Source of the DNA: Veillonella sp. VA137
Lineage (GTDB): Bacteria; Bacillota; Negativicutes; Veillonellales; Veillonellaceae
Direction: 5' to 3'
NCBI RefSeq assembly: GCF_003992015.1
Contig: NZ_RQVK01000001.1
Span: forward strand, 210,564 to 274,563
DNA: 64,000 nt
Positions 38,300 to 48,055 of this stretch are shown in pieces. Every line of letters starts with the position of its first letter. Within the stretch, counting starts at the first letter, position 1. The notes under the pieces are model-generated. The model was given only the letters and a program-made list of their open reading frames with translations, did not search any database and was not told the origin of the DNA. Both the position numbers and the translations under genes were made by a program.

Positions 38300-40108
38300 T
38301 TAAATATCATCTCCTATAATACGTTTTCTAATCGCTTCTCGTAGATTCTCTCTCCTATTTGTAATAAACTTTTCAAAGTCTTTAATATCTAGGCTTACTC
38401 CTTTCGACAGAAATAAAACTTTATGTCTCTCAGGATCTTTATGTACCCACTTTTCCAATGGCATATCCTTTTTCGAGATATTTAGGCTACCAGATAGTAA
38501 CTGCAAATTAGCTACACTATTCCAATTTTTTGAGTCCTTTGCAAACTCCCTAACCCCTTCTGGTAATGCATCAATATTTTTTTCCCAGAAAAGACTTTTT
38601 GGATGCAAATGATCTTCATGAATCTCTTCACCATTAAAATCTAAATCTGAATACAACAAGCGCAACACATAGGTAGCTTTATCACTTCCCTTTTCAGAAT
38701 CAATTAACTCTTCAATAAAGGCATCATCAAAACTATAATTAGGGTCTCTATCTTGAAACTCCTCTATCATTTCCTTGTACGGGAATGGTTCTTCATGTAC
38801 ACCTTGATATTCCGTTTTCAATGGCCATCCTAATGGCCCTCTCATCTTGCGTAATACAGAATCCGTACTGCCGCTGAAGATTTTTTTGACAAATGTTAGT
38901 AGCAACCATCTTCGTATCATCTCTTTATTACGACTATCTTTATAGTTAGGGTCATCAAGACTAATATCAAACTTATGTTTATAAATATAATAGATAATTG
39001 GCATGGCTGCATACTTGGCTCTGAATGTTGTATTAGTGAACCCTAGTGAGGCAAATAATTTGAATGCGGTCACAATACTCTCTTTTATGTTTGGCCAATT
39101 ACATTCGAAGTATCTGACAGTATCCCTAGTAAAGTTTTTTAACTTAAATCGAATATTATCTTGGAATAAAAACAAACATGTTTTTAATACAAAATCTTTA
39201 TCAATTCTAAATTGAGGTGCCGAAACCTCTGTCTCTTTATTTTCTCCTTCGATTTCACCAATCTCAAATACTTCTTTAATTACTTCTTCTATTTCATTTC
39301 GTGCATCCTTATCTTTCCAATTAGCAGATGCGATACTCATGAGCAAATCCGAAAAAGAAAGTTTCGTCCCTCCACTATTGGTTCGCACAAAAATCTCAAG
39401 TACTGTATCTATGTCCTGTCTATCTTCCAAGTAATAATTTAGACTCCTGCGTCCATGAATCAAATAATATAACTTGCGCAGTGTTTTTCTTGCATAGTCA
39501 GAATCCAATGCATATTTCTCTTCTAGGCGGGCCACTAAATCTTTTACTGATTTATAGTTTAAAATGAGGCCTACTGGAAACCAAACATTCTTTGTAGATT
39601 CCCCCTTAACTAATGCTTCTTCATCCGTAAGAAATTTAAAGTTATACTTTTTTTGCGTATCATATTCTTTAACAGACTCTTCTTTTAAGTTTATATATAA
39701 TCTTCTTGGTGGCAAGCACTTATCATTAGGTTGCCACCTTTTATTAGGACGTTTATATGCATAAGTTCCTTTCAGACCTATATATAAACTTGATAACCTT
39801 TGTTGTCCATCTATCACCGCTTCAAAGTCATCATTTACTTCATACTCATCATTATCTTCGCCATATCGCTGCCTGTAGTTTTCAAGAAATTTGTAAAATT
39901 TATAATCCCTCTTGATATTTTCATCGGAAACTTTCCAAAACATCATAGCGTTAATCGGATATCCCTGCATAATACTATCAAACAGCATTTCTATTTGCTC
40001 ATGAGACCAAACAAACTTTCTTTGAATCGCTGGTAATAACAGCTTTTTCTCATCAATTTTATCGATTGCCTTTTTAATCGTAATCGGCTTTTGAAATCCC
40101 CTACTCAT
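38300..40108 (-). CDS. DUF262/DUF1524 protein, GmrSD-like nuclease (probable defence gene)
   Basis: 602 aa. The N-terminal DUF262 (ParB/Srx-like) has LLLPAIQRKFVWSHEQIEMLFDSI (parts LLPAIQRKFVW and QIEMLFDSI) and the diagnostic VIDGQQRLSSLY near residue 100. The C-terminal part has an HNH/DUF1524-like pattern: EDHLHPKSLFW, then NLQLLSGSLNISKKDM. Single-chain GmrSD/BrxU-type enzymes cut modified foreign DNA. No methylase or partner lies beside it. Good AAGGAG site before the ATG. It is the outer gene of an accessory island; the target is unknown. Confidence 0.85.
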   Translation of the reverse strand: MSRGFQKPITIKKAIDKIDEKKLLLPAIQRKFVWSHEQIEMLFDSIMQGYPINAMMFWKVSDENIKRDYKFYKFLENYRQRYGEDNDEYEVNDDFEAVIDGQQRLSSLYIGLKGTYAYKRPNKRWQPNDKCLPPRRLYINLKEESVKEYDTQKKYNFKFLTDEEALVKGESTKNVWFPVGLILNYKSVKDLVARLEEKYALDSDYARKTLRKLYYLIHGRRSLNYYLEDRQDIDTVLEIFVRTNSGGTKLSFSDLLMSIASANWKDKDARNEIEEVIKEVFEIGEIEGENKETEVSAPQFRIDKDFVLKTCLFLFQDNIRFKLKNFTRDTVRYFECNWPNIKESIVTAFKLFASLGFTNTTFRAKYAAMPIIYYIYKHKFDISLDDPNYKDSRNKEMIRRWLLLTFVKKIFSGSTDSVLRKMRGPLGWPLKTEYQGVHEEPFPYKEMIEEFQDRDPNYSFDDAFIEELIDSEKGSDKATYVLRLLYSDLDFNGEEIHEDHLHPKSLFWEKNIDALPEGVREFAKDSKNWNSVANLQLLSGSLNISKKDMPLEKWVHKDPERHKVLFLSKGVSLDIKDFEKFITNRRENLREAIRKRIIGDDI

Positions 40109-40489
40109 TGCGCACTCCTTTTTCTTATGAGTATATAATAGATACTTTCTTTATTCATAGACTATTACCACCAAAATCTCTTCTATTTATTTTGAATCAC
40201 ATACAATTACAAGTGTTAATTTGACTATGTTGGTACCATATTTGTATCACTAGTTGCGCCATTCCAATATGAGCCAATTTAGACTCATTGTAATAGCGGG
40301 CATATCCTAGAGCCACCGCTCGCTTATTCTTATATGAACCTAGGCCCGCCATAAATTAATGTGGCTCTCTAGGATCATAGGTAAGTGGCTTTAATGCTGA
40401 TAATGCTGCTTTTGATATACCTGACATATGTATCCTCCACCGATAAATACATGTAGTATAAAGCCGATTATTTGCCCCCGCTCAACTTT
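40109..40489. other. Gap between DUF262 gene and 177-aa gene
   Basis: 381 bp whose only recognisable content is the adhesin fragment at 40258-40409 and the upstream region of the DUF262 gene. No other gene, RNA or insertion-sequence end was seen. Confidence 0.6.
40258..40409 (-). pseudogene. Fragment of a YadA-like adhesin gene (3' barrel region)
   Basis: These 152 bp match 43637-43788, part of the intact adhesin gene, in the same orientation and without gaps, with about nine differences. One difference turns a CAA codon into TAA (in the H-Q-F-M-A region). Both ends are missing: the fragment covers only ALSALKPLTYDP through LAHIGMA. No start, signal or full barrel remains, so it is a relic. 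Confidence 0.9.
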
Positions 40490-41023
40490 TCACACAACTC
40501 GAAATGTCAACATCTTATTCAGCCCACATGTTTCAATGTCACAAGGGGCACCACCACGCAGTGTTGCTTCCAAATGATAAAACAGCATACACCGGTTGAT
40601 ATGTTGAAGAAGAAAGGGAAAACGCCGCTGATAGCCATATTGCGTAAGCAAAGATCGCAGTTTGATTCTCACATACCCATTGCCCTTGCCATAGAGGATA
40701 CGGATACGCACACTTTTAAAGAACAAATCCAAATCAGAATAGTCGCTTATATACTCTTCCATATTTACAGCGTGCTTACCGTATGTAAGGTCCTTTTGTA
40801 TGGTGGGAAATTCCTGATCAAGGATGGTTTTTTCATGAAAATAATGCATCCAACAACGAATGTCCAAAATGAACTTTCGTTTGTTGCTGCGATACTTGTC
40901 AGCAAAAAAGGCCTTCTCACCTTCCCATATCAAATCAATGATATGACTTTCCTCTCTACAAGTAAGCTCCATACTACTTATGATGGCAGCAAGGTCAAGG
41001 GCTGAATATAAAAGCGCCCTCAC
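40490..41023 (-). CDS. Unknown protein coupled to the helicase-HNH gene
   Basis: 177 aa from a GTG at 41023 that overlaps the helicase stop in TAGTG, a typical coupled start. I do not recognise the family. The sequence is charged and soluble-looking (EESHIIDLIWEGEKAFFADKY as EESHIIDLIWEGEKAF, then KRKFILDIRCWMHYF, YISDYSDLDLFFKSVRIRI). An equally long plus-strand frame overlaps it, but it has no ribosome site or context. It may be a partner of the helicase in a defence or mobile-element function; that is inference from coupling only. Confidence 0.6.
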   Translation of the reverse strand: MRALLYSALDLAAIISSMELTCREESHIIDLIWEGEKAFFADKYRSNKRKFILDIRCWMHYFHEKTILDQEFPTIQKDLTYGKHAVNMEEYISDYSDLDLFFKSVRIRILYGKGNGYVRIKLRSLLTQYGYQRRFPFLLQHINRCMLFYHLEATLRGGAPCDIETCGLNKMLTFRVV

Positions 41024-43293
41024 TAGTTGTCACCCTTCATGCCGTTACACTGGCGGCACAGGATTTGAAGATTTTCCGCAACGCTTTTGCCACCACCGTT
41101 CATTGGAACGATGTGATCTACCTGAAAGTAAATCCGAGATTGATCCGTTTTACCACAGCGAGCGCACTCATAAAGTCCCTGCTTATTCCTTGACTTTTCA
41201 AAGGTCTGATCTCTTAGTTGTTTTTCCAGCATAGGGTCAATTTTCCCTATCTCATGAAGCGGCAGGTTCTCCAATGCTCGTGTGCCGTATTTCACATTAC
41301 TTTCACGGTCTTCATACAGATCAGAAGAATGGGATAGTTTCATCAGCTCAATATCGAGTTGACGGAGAAAATATAGTTTCCTTCCAAAGAATAGTTTGAG
41401 CATAGTATCATCACCGGAGTCCCAGATAGAGTCAATATATTCCGACTTCTTGCGCTGTCCCATATCTTCATCCCAGATGTGTTGTGCAATAGCGGTCACA
41501 TTCAACTTGCTCCTGTCTAACTCGGCAAAGGTATAAAACTGAGGGATTGCTTCATACTGTGCATAGTATTTCAGAATATTTAATACATCCTTTGGCTCAT
41601 AAGGTGGTACAAGCTCTCCGCAGAAGAAGGAGTCTCTACATTGACGTTCCATTTCCTCAAGCTCTTCGTCACGCAGATATTCTTCCGTTGCCTCAAAGCT
41701 GGCGAACAGGGATGGAAGGGAGTCCATAAACTGCTTGTACGCCTCTTGTGTGCTATTGTAGACCATGACCTGATAGGCGTGATCCATACCGTTTTCCTCC
41801 AAATAAGAAAACGCATACATTCCAATCGGAATGCGTTGCTCAAAAGGTACTTTTTCTAATGCCGAAGTATCTACTGAATCATCTAGTATGGAAGCAAATT
41901 CTTCTATTTTGGAAATAGCAATCATGCGAAGATCATGCTTTGTCTGTTCAGTTTTAGTATCGCGGAAATCGTTACTTCCTTCAAAGAGACTCTCAGGATT
42001 TATCCAAGCGATATTTTCATTCCAATGGTCAATGAAAGAAACAATATAGGCACTGGATGTGCCGCCTGCTGCTGTTCCACGCAATGCACGACCAACCATT
42101 TGGGTCATCAAGATAGATGACACCGTAGGTCTAGCAAGAAAAACTGTCTTTGTTTGTGGTAAATCAACGCCTTCTGTAAGTATGTTCACATTGATTAAAA
42201 CTTGTAGCTTTCCATCTCGATATTCATTTAGCTTTCTCTGGTTATCTTCACGGCTGATTGTTACGCCAGTAATAGCATCTTTCACAGAAGAAACGATAAA
42301 GTCAGCTGAAATGCCTGCTTTCTTGAACAAGGCGGTCAACTGAATCGCATGGACTACATTGACCGCAAAAAGGATGGTTTGCCCATACTCGGATTACTTC
42401 GCTGTATAAGTCTCTACAATCAGCTTATTTCGGACGGCGCTATCTGCCATCTGCTGTGCAATTTCATCCGGCAAAATATCCAAATGCTGGATACTCTCCC
42501 ACGCATCCACGCCAAGGAGCTCCCCGTACTCTTCATCGGTATAAAAGCTTTCAAAAATTGGTTTTGCAAGTATCTGTCGGTTAATCAATTCCTTTAAGCC
42601 GATTTGATATGTAATACCCACATCGTCATGTACAGCTTGTCCACCTCTAATACCATCGCCGTATATACGGGCTAACAACCCCCGTTCGTTTTCTGCTGTC
42701 CGAAATGGTGTTGCAGTCAGCCCAATGAGCTTCAAATTAGGCACTTTCCCTTTTACATACTCAATGATTTTTCGATATGTTTTAGCCGTTGAATGATGGG
42801 CTTCATCTATGACAAGATACAGCTCGTTTTCATCTTTCAGCCATGTGTCCAGACGTTCAATATTTCTTCCAATACTGTCTTTGCTGACAATCAAAAGATT
42901 GTCCTCGGGACGAATGTCGCTAGTACGGTCATGACTAGACGCGCCGGAAATAATGCGGAAACAAAAGGATGAAATATGCGGTATCACTTCTGTATAAGCA
43001 AACTTTTGAAATGATTCCGCTGCCTGATCCAGCAACATTTGACGGTGACTAATCCAAAGTATCTTCTTTTTCTTGTCAATAGCATTCTTCAAAAGCCACA
43101 TGGACACTGTATAGGTTTTCCCGCCGCCAGTAGGCAGTACTACCAACGTACTGTAGGACGGCTCTTGATTAATTTTGTCGAGACACCGCATAGCCTCTTT
43201 TTGGTGCTCGTATGGCAATCTTTCATTTGTCCCCTTTTTGAGAAAGACATCACCGTAGGACTTAACTTCTATACAATCAGAAAGATGTTTCAT
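41023..43293 (-). pseudogene. DEAD/DEAH-type superfamily 2 helicase with C-terminal HNH nuclease, broken by one in-frame stop
   Basis: The frame runs from the ATG at 43293 to the stop at 41023 with one internal TAA at 42394-42396. The first part has motif I LPTGGGKTYT, DEAHHS and LTATPF. After the stop the same frame continues (SEYGQTILFAVNVVHAIQ) into helicase domain 2 (VNILTEGVDLPQTKTVF, MTQMVGRALRG) and a C-terminal HNH (CARCGKTDQ, FQVDHIVPMNGGG, LCRQCNGMK). Total 755 codons if read through. No bases are lost, so a point change such as CAA to TAA explains it. It may be inactive, recoded or a sequencing error. Product would be a DNA helicase-nuclease, probably defence-related. Confidence 0.85.
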
Positions 43294-43419
43294 TTCCTTT
43301 ACCTCACTTTATGATTCTTTGTCCACCCTTGTATGGTCCCTTATATGCTACTCCTTCCTTTCGCTTCTAGTAAGGAAAGATTCTGTTTTATAACCTCATG
43401 AATCACTGATTTGGGAAAT

Positions 43420-44532
43420 TCAGGACAGCTTTTTATCCGAAATCAACGCTTCTAAGCGCGCAATTCTTTGTTCTTGTTCATCTACTTTTTTACGAAGCAC
43501 TTGATTTTCCTCTTGAAGGACGTAGATGGAAGCAATCGGTCCCTTTGCATATTGTGGTAATACCTTAGATTGATTACCTAATCCAAACTTAAAGCTTAGC
43601 CCAGCATTAACTATCATACCATTCCCATTTGCATAAGCCATTCCAATATGAGCCAATTTAGACTCATTGTAATAGCGGGCATATCCTAGAGCCACGGCTC
43701 GCTTATTTTTATATGAACCTAGACCGGCCATAAATTGATGTGGTTCTCTAGGATCATAAGTTAGTGGCTTTAATGCTGATAAAGCTGCATTCATCGTATC
43801 TCGTGCTTTAGACTCCTCTTCCACTCTAATAATGGTTTGATTAGTGGCATATAGTTGGCTACCATTAATAGCATCTGTAGATGTTTCAGAAATTTCACCG
43901 GCCGCTACACCTTGTAATTGACGAGTAAATGTATTATATTTTTTAGGTTTTACAAAGCCATTATCATTGGAATAATAAAATCCGGTCCCATCATCTACAG
44001 AACCAATACTTACTATCCCTTTTGCATTAGTTACACCTGCATATTTACTGTCCACTGGATGTAGCACTGTAGCCTTACTAAAGGCTCCTAAGGCGACGGA
44101 ACTTTCTCCATATGCTTTAGCACCATATCCAAGGGCTGTACCATGTTCATATTCTACCGCCGCGTAATCTCCTATCACTGTTGCCCCTTCTCCAGTAGCT
44201 TTACCTAAAGAAATTATCCTATGATTAAAATCTTCAGGATATTTCTGTGGGGCTGCGATACTATAATTTCCAACAACAACTAAATGGTCACCAGTGACTC
44301 GATTTTTATTTCCTAAGACATTTAAATAATCACCATAAACTAAATTGTTATTTCCAGATATATTATAAAAATTTGAATACGTTATATTATTGTTGTTACC
44401 AATTAAATTAGGTATAGAGTCAATCCCTCCGCTATTACTCTGTTCACCTTCAGCCAATACGATAGCACTAGTAGATAAGTTAATTAAGGAAAGGGTTGCA
44501 ATTGTCATAATTAAATTCACTTTAAACTTCAT
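43420..44532 (-). CDS. YadA-like trimeric autotransporter adhesin with post-barrel coiled coil
   Basis: 370 aa. Signal peptide to about residue 27; head with Asn-rich beta-roll repeats at about 45-155 (GNNNNITYSN, GNKNRVTGD, then GTALGYGAKAYGESSVALGA); neck/stalk motif TSTDAINGSQLYATNQ at 218-232; barrel anchor at about 245-317 (ALSALKPLTYDP to AGLSFKFG). Unlike classical YadA, about 50 residues follow the barrel, ending in a heptad-like coiled coil (LQEENQVLRKKVDEQEQ). Surface adhesin in the outer membrane. The short head suggests a small adhesin. Its 3' region is copied at 40258-40409. Confidence 0.9.
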   Translation of the reverse strand: MKFKVNLIMTIATLSLINLSTSAIVLAEGEQSNSGGIDSIPNLIGNNNNITYSNFYNISGNNNLVYGDYLNVLGNKNRVTGDHLVVVGNYSIAAPQKYPEDFNHRIISLGKATGEGATVIGDYAAVEYEHGTALGYGAKAYGESSVALGAFSKATVLHPVDSKYAGVTNAKGIVSIGSVDDGTGFYYSNDNGFVKPKKYNTFTRQLQGVAAGEISETSTDAINGSQLYATNQTIIRVEEESKARDTMNAALSALKPLTYDPREPHQFMAGLGSYKNKRAVALGYARYYNESKLAHIGMAYANGNGMIVNAGLSFKFGLGNQSKVLPQYAKGPIASIYVLQEENQVLRKKVDEQEQRIARLEALISDKKLS

Positions 44533-44618
44533 ACATATACTCCATATACTATATCAGAAAATTATATTCACGCTTCACTCGAACTCTTGGACATCCCTGA
44601 CATGGCCCGCTCTAATGC

Positions 44619-46010
44619 TTACTGCGTCGCTTCACACCTTGTCAGCAACGCCACAGTCTCAACATGATACGTCTGCGGGAACATATCCACTGGTTGAACT
44701 TTCACCAATTGGTATCCCTGTTTTGTCAGTATTTCTATATCTCGTGCCATGGAGGATGGGTTACAAGACACGTACACAATCCGTTCTGGCGCCATGCCAA
44801 CGGCAGCCTGCAAAACATCTTCTTTGCAGCCTGCGCGGATAGGGTCAAATACGATGACGTCTGGCTCGATGCCTTGTTTATACAATCTGGGCATTTCCAC
44901 GGCTGCGTCGCCTACGATAAATTCTGTATTTTCGTATCCATTGCGGAGTGCATTTTTCTTCGCATCTTCGATAGCAGGTGCCACGATTTCAATACCGATG
45001 ACATGCTTTGCTTTGTGCGCCAAAAACAAAGAGATTGTTCCCGTTCCACAATAAGCATCGATCACCGTCTCATGTCCTTTCAATTCTGTAAATTCCAAGG
45101 CTGTGTCGTACAACACAGTGGTTTGTTCCGGATTCACTTGAAAGAAGGAATGTGGTGACAACTGAAAGGATAAATCTTTAATATAGTCTGTAATTTGGTC
45201 TTTTCCATAAATGGTACGATTCGTAGGTCCTAAGATCACATTCGTTTGTTTCGGATTGTAATTTACAACAATAGAGGTGACCTTTGGCAAAGCCTCAACG
45301 ATACGATTTACCAATTCTTGTTCACATGGAATCGTTGCTATTCTACTCACAAGGATAACCATCCATTCCTCTTTACCAATACGGCCTATGACATGACGAA
45401 TCACGCCTCTTTCCGTATACTCATCATAAGGTTCGATACCAAGGTCTTTCATAGCCTCATAGCAAACTTTACGAATCTCATCATTGCCCACATCTTGGAT
45501 TGGGCAATGTTCGTGGTTGATGATGCTATGAGATCCTTTTTGGTAAAAACCCATGCGGATATTGCCTACGGTGCCACCTACCGGCATTTGCATTTTATTG
45601 CGATACCGCCAAGGCTCCTCTGGGCCTATGCAAGGTAAGACCAAATTAGGGTCACATTTAGCAATCCGTTCAATGACAGCTTTCACAGATTCTGTTTTTA
45701 GTCGCAATTGTTCTGTATAAGACGCATGTTGTAATTGGCAGCCCCCACAATTACCATATACCTTACATTCTGGGGCCACTCGCTCTGCTGACGGTGTGAG
45801 CACCTCTACAATATCTCCTACGGCATAATTCTTTTTGACTATGGTAATCTTCACTTGTACCGTTTCATTCGGCAATGCATAGGGTACAAATACTGTAAAC
45901 CCATCATATCTGCCTACCCCTTCACCACTACTACCAGTGCCGTGAATCTCTATCGTATATGTATGTCCAGCGCACACCGGTGCTTTCTGTTGTTTCTTCT
46001 TCTCACTCAT
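44619..46010 (-). CDS. rlmD: 23S rRNA (uracil-C5)-methyltransferase, RlmD/RlmCD type
   Basis: 463 aa. An N-terminal TRAM domain (about 10-70) is followed by the [4Fe-4S] cysteines (CKVYGNCGGCQLQH), the SAM site (IDAYCGTGTISLFLA), and the catalytic region IVYVSCNPSSMARDI with its Cys. In the family it methylates U1939 and/or U747 of 23S rRNA. Low-GC Gram-positive members often do both (RlmCD). Single gene with AAAGGA before the ATG. Confidence 0.92.
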   Translation of the reverse strand: MSEKKKQQKAPVCAGHTYTIEIHGTGSSGEGVGRYDGFTVFVPYALPNETVQVKITIVKKNYAVGDIVEVLTPSAERVAPECKVYGNCGGCQLQHASYTEQLRLKTESVKAVIERIAKCDPNLVLPCIGPEEPWRYRNKMQMPVGGTVGNIRMGFYQKGSHSIINHEHCPIQDVGNDEIRKVCYEAMKDLGIEPYDEYTERGVIRHVIGRIGKEEWMVILVSRIATIPCEQELVNRIVEALPKVTSIVVNYNPKQTNVILGPTNRTIYGKDQITDYIKDLSFQLSPHSFFQVNPEQTTVLYDTALEFTELKGHETVIDAYCGTGTISLFLAHKAKHVIGIEIVAPAIEDAKKNALRNGYENTEFIVGDAAVEMPRLYKQGIEPDVIVFDPIRAGCKEDVLQAAVGMAPERIVYVSCNPSSMARDIEILTKQGYQLVKVQPVDMFPQTYHVETVALLTRCEATQ

Positions 46011-46207
46011 CTATATATCCTTTAATCCAAGTAATTTGTTTCTATCAATATGTTATTATATCATTTTTTATCTGTTCCTAACACGTCTATATATCTCATA
46101 CTACCTAGTATAATTCCCACATATTCACACCATTTATATCATTAATCTAAGTACCTTAGTAAATGTCTATTTAGCATTTGCTGAAATATTACTACAAAGC
46201 AAATAAA

Positions 46208-46255
46208 AAGCATATAGCCTTCATTGATGTACGACATCATGAAAACTATATGCCT
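46208..46255 (-). terminator. Terminator of the terC-like gene
   Basis: GCATATAG pairs with CTATATGC at the base, with an inner partial stem (TTCAT / ATGAA), and on the minus strand TTTTTATTT follows. The rest of the 46011-46308 gap holds no gene. Confidence 0.75.
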
Positions 46256-46308
46256 ATGTTATACATAAAAACCTATTTGTTGAGGGATAGCTATTGCCAA
46301 TCTCCAGT

Positions 46309-46971
46309 TTATTTCACCAATCGATTACGAATCATTGCCGCACCTAATACCAATACGACACATCCAACATGGAATGGTAAGCTATATGGTTCAACATACG
46401 GTGTTGCCATTGGGTCGTGCTGAATCATGCTAGCAGATACCCAGCCTAAGATACCACCACCTACATACAAAATTACAGGGAATTTATCGATTAGTTTTAC
46501 AAAGATGGTACTGCCCCAAACAATGATTGGCACTGTCACAAGCATACCTACCACAACAAGACCGAAATGACCTTCTGCTGCTGCTACAACACCTAATACA
46601 TTATCAATTCCCATCACACCGTCCGCAATGATGATTGTTGCAATAGCACCCCAGATATTATCTTTTGCTTCAATGTTATGCTCATTGTCCCCATCTTTCA
46701 ATAAGGAATAGCCAATCCAAAGCAACATAATACCGCCAACAATGCGTAATGCTGGAATATTATCTAAGGCTTCAATGAACAATATTGCCATAATTAAACG
46801 CAAGCCGATGGCCCCAGCAGTGCCCCAAAAAATAGCGCGCTTGCGCAACGTTTCTGGCAAATTTTTCGCAGCCATGCCGATGACAATAGCATTGTCTCCT
46901 GCTAATAATATATCAATAATAATAATTTGTAGAATTGCTAATAACCCTTGTGTTGATGTAATATCCACCAT
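46309..46971 (-). CDS. TerC family membrane protein, YjbE type
   Basis: 220 aa with about seven membrane segments. The acidic membrane motifs LLAGDNAIVIGMA and IADGVMGIDNVLGV are the TerC family signature. The YjbE-like subgroup is suggested by length and the LxxGDNA motif. Several TerC proteins export manganese or metallate secreted enzymes, so a metal-export role is likely but unproven. It has AGGAGG before the ATG and follows its own promoter after a terminator. No manganese riboswitch is visible upstream. Confidence 0.85.
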   Translation of the reverse strand: MVDITSTQGLLAILQIIIIDILLAGDNAIVIGMAAKNLPETLRKRAIFWGTAGAIGLRLIMAILFIEALDNIPALRIVGGIMLLWIGYSLLKDGDNEHNIEAKDNIWGAIATIIIADGVMGIDNVLGVVAAAEGHFGLVVVGMLVTVPIIVWGSTIFVKLIDKFPVILYVGGGILGWVSASMIQHDPMATPYVEPYSLPFHVGCVVLVLGAAMIRNRLVK

Positions 46972-47030
46972 TTCCTCCTATATATACTACTTAGAATACA
47001 TTTTATTATATCATAGAGAACCTGTAAAAC

Positions 47031-47066
47031 AAAGGATAGCCGATTCAAATGAACCGACTATCCTTC
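47031..47066 (-). terminator. Terminator of the 3D-domain gene
   Basis: AAGGATAG pairs with CTATCCTT at the base, with a CGATTCA / TGAACCG inner part. On the minus strand a T-rich tract follows, and the terC-like promoter (TTGTTT - 16 bp - TATAAT) begins in it. Confidence 0.75.
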
Positions 47067-47171
47067 TAGCATATTAGAATCTACACAACAGTAGTTTCCT
47101 ATCTTTTATTTTGTGTAACTACACTTTGCAATTAGATGTTCTTTCTGTTTTACAACAAATCAATACTTTCT

Positions 47172-48005
47172 CTAATTTAAAATATATACTTTCACCGTAC
47201 GACGACCAAATTGTATGGCCTCATCATAACTATCCATAGCCACATCGATGCGGTGACCTACAATATCGCCACCAGTATCATCTGCCACTGCATAGCCATA
47301 CCCTTCTACATATACCTCTGTGCCCAATGGAATCACATTCGGATCTACCGATACATATCCTCGGCGCAATGCATGTCCTCGTGCTGTATAAGAACCTGAT
47401 TCTTGACTGGTATAAGCAGTGGCCTCCATCTCTATGGTTTTTTTATAGGATGATGGCTTGCGATTTTTTTTGAAAGTACTATGTTTTGCGTTCGATAACT
47501 TAGACCATGTAGTAGCATCTAAGATACCAGTTTCACTTAATCCATGATACCGTTGAAAGCGAAGTAAGGCTTCTTTTGTGCCACTACCAAATACGCCATC
47601 AATGGAACCAGGAGAAAATCCACTATCTTCTAATTTACTTTGTAATTCTTCTATTTGTCGACCGCGATCACCAAACCGTGATACCTCGACAGTACGGGTA
47701 TTTCGAGATGCTTGCTGCCCCTCGAATTGTTTTTGATTCTCTAGTAAAGCACGCATTGTTTCTTTGCCTACTCTACCATCTGGAGTTAACCCGTGTTCTT
47801 TCTGAAAGACGAGTACTGCGTATTCTGTATTATTCCCAAACACTCCATCTGCTGTATCAAGCAAATAGCCTTGGGCTACTAACAACGCTTGTAACTCTTC
47901 TACCTCTTTGCCGCGATCACCACGTCCAGATGTTGCCAAGGCTGTCACCATGGTACATACCATCAGGAGAATCGCTAGGAGAGTTATTTTTTTCACGATG
48001 TTCAC
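47172..48005 (-). CDS. Secreted protein with two peptidoglycan-binding domains and a 3D domain
   Basis: 277 aa. Signal peptide to about residue 24, then two PG_binding_1 domains (GDRGKEVEELQALLVAQGYL, FGDRGRQIEELQSKLEDSG) near 28-90 and 110-170. The C-terminal 3D domain has the three Asp of the name in VADDTGGDIVGHRIDVAMD, a double-psi beta-barrel related to MltA. Such proteins are linked to cell-wall turnover, like YocH/Rpf-type enzymes. Monocistronic with its own promoter. Confidence 0.92.
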   Translation of the reverse strand: MNIVKKITLLAILLMVCTMVTALATSGRGDRGKEVEELQALLVAQGYLLDTADGVFGNNTEYAVLVFQKEHGLTPDGRVGKETMRALLENQKQFEGQQASRNTRTVEVSRFGDRGRQIEELQSKLEDSGFSPGSIDGVFGSGTKEALLRFQRYHGLSETGILDATTWSKLSNAKHSTFKKNRKPSSYKKTIEMEATAYTSQESGSYTARGHALRRGYVSVDPNVIPLGTEVYVEGYGYAVADDTGGDIVGHRIDVAMDSYDEAIQFGRRTVKVYILN

Positions 48006-48026
48006 CTCATATCTAAATGCTTATAC

Positions 48027-48055
48027 ATTTTACCATTTTTTGGGAGATACGTCAA
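48027..48055 (-). promoter_or_regulatory. Promoter of the 3D-domain gene
   Basis: The -35 is TTGACG (48055-48050), then 17 bp, then TAAAAT (48032-48027). The leader to the ATG is short. Confidence 0.7.

Noticed and set aside
40472..41005. Plus-strand 177-codon frame over the unknown gene
   Set aside because: It has no ribosome site or neighbouring context, while the minus-strand frame has a coupled start with the helicase gene.
46972..47035. Manganese (yybP-ykoY) riboswitch before the terC-like gene
   Set aside because: The upstream DNA is a terminator of the previous gene and a short promoter region; there is no room for, or sign of, the aptamer.
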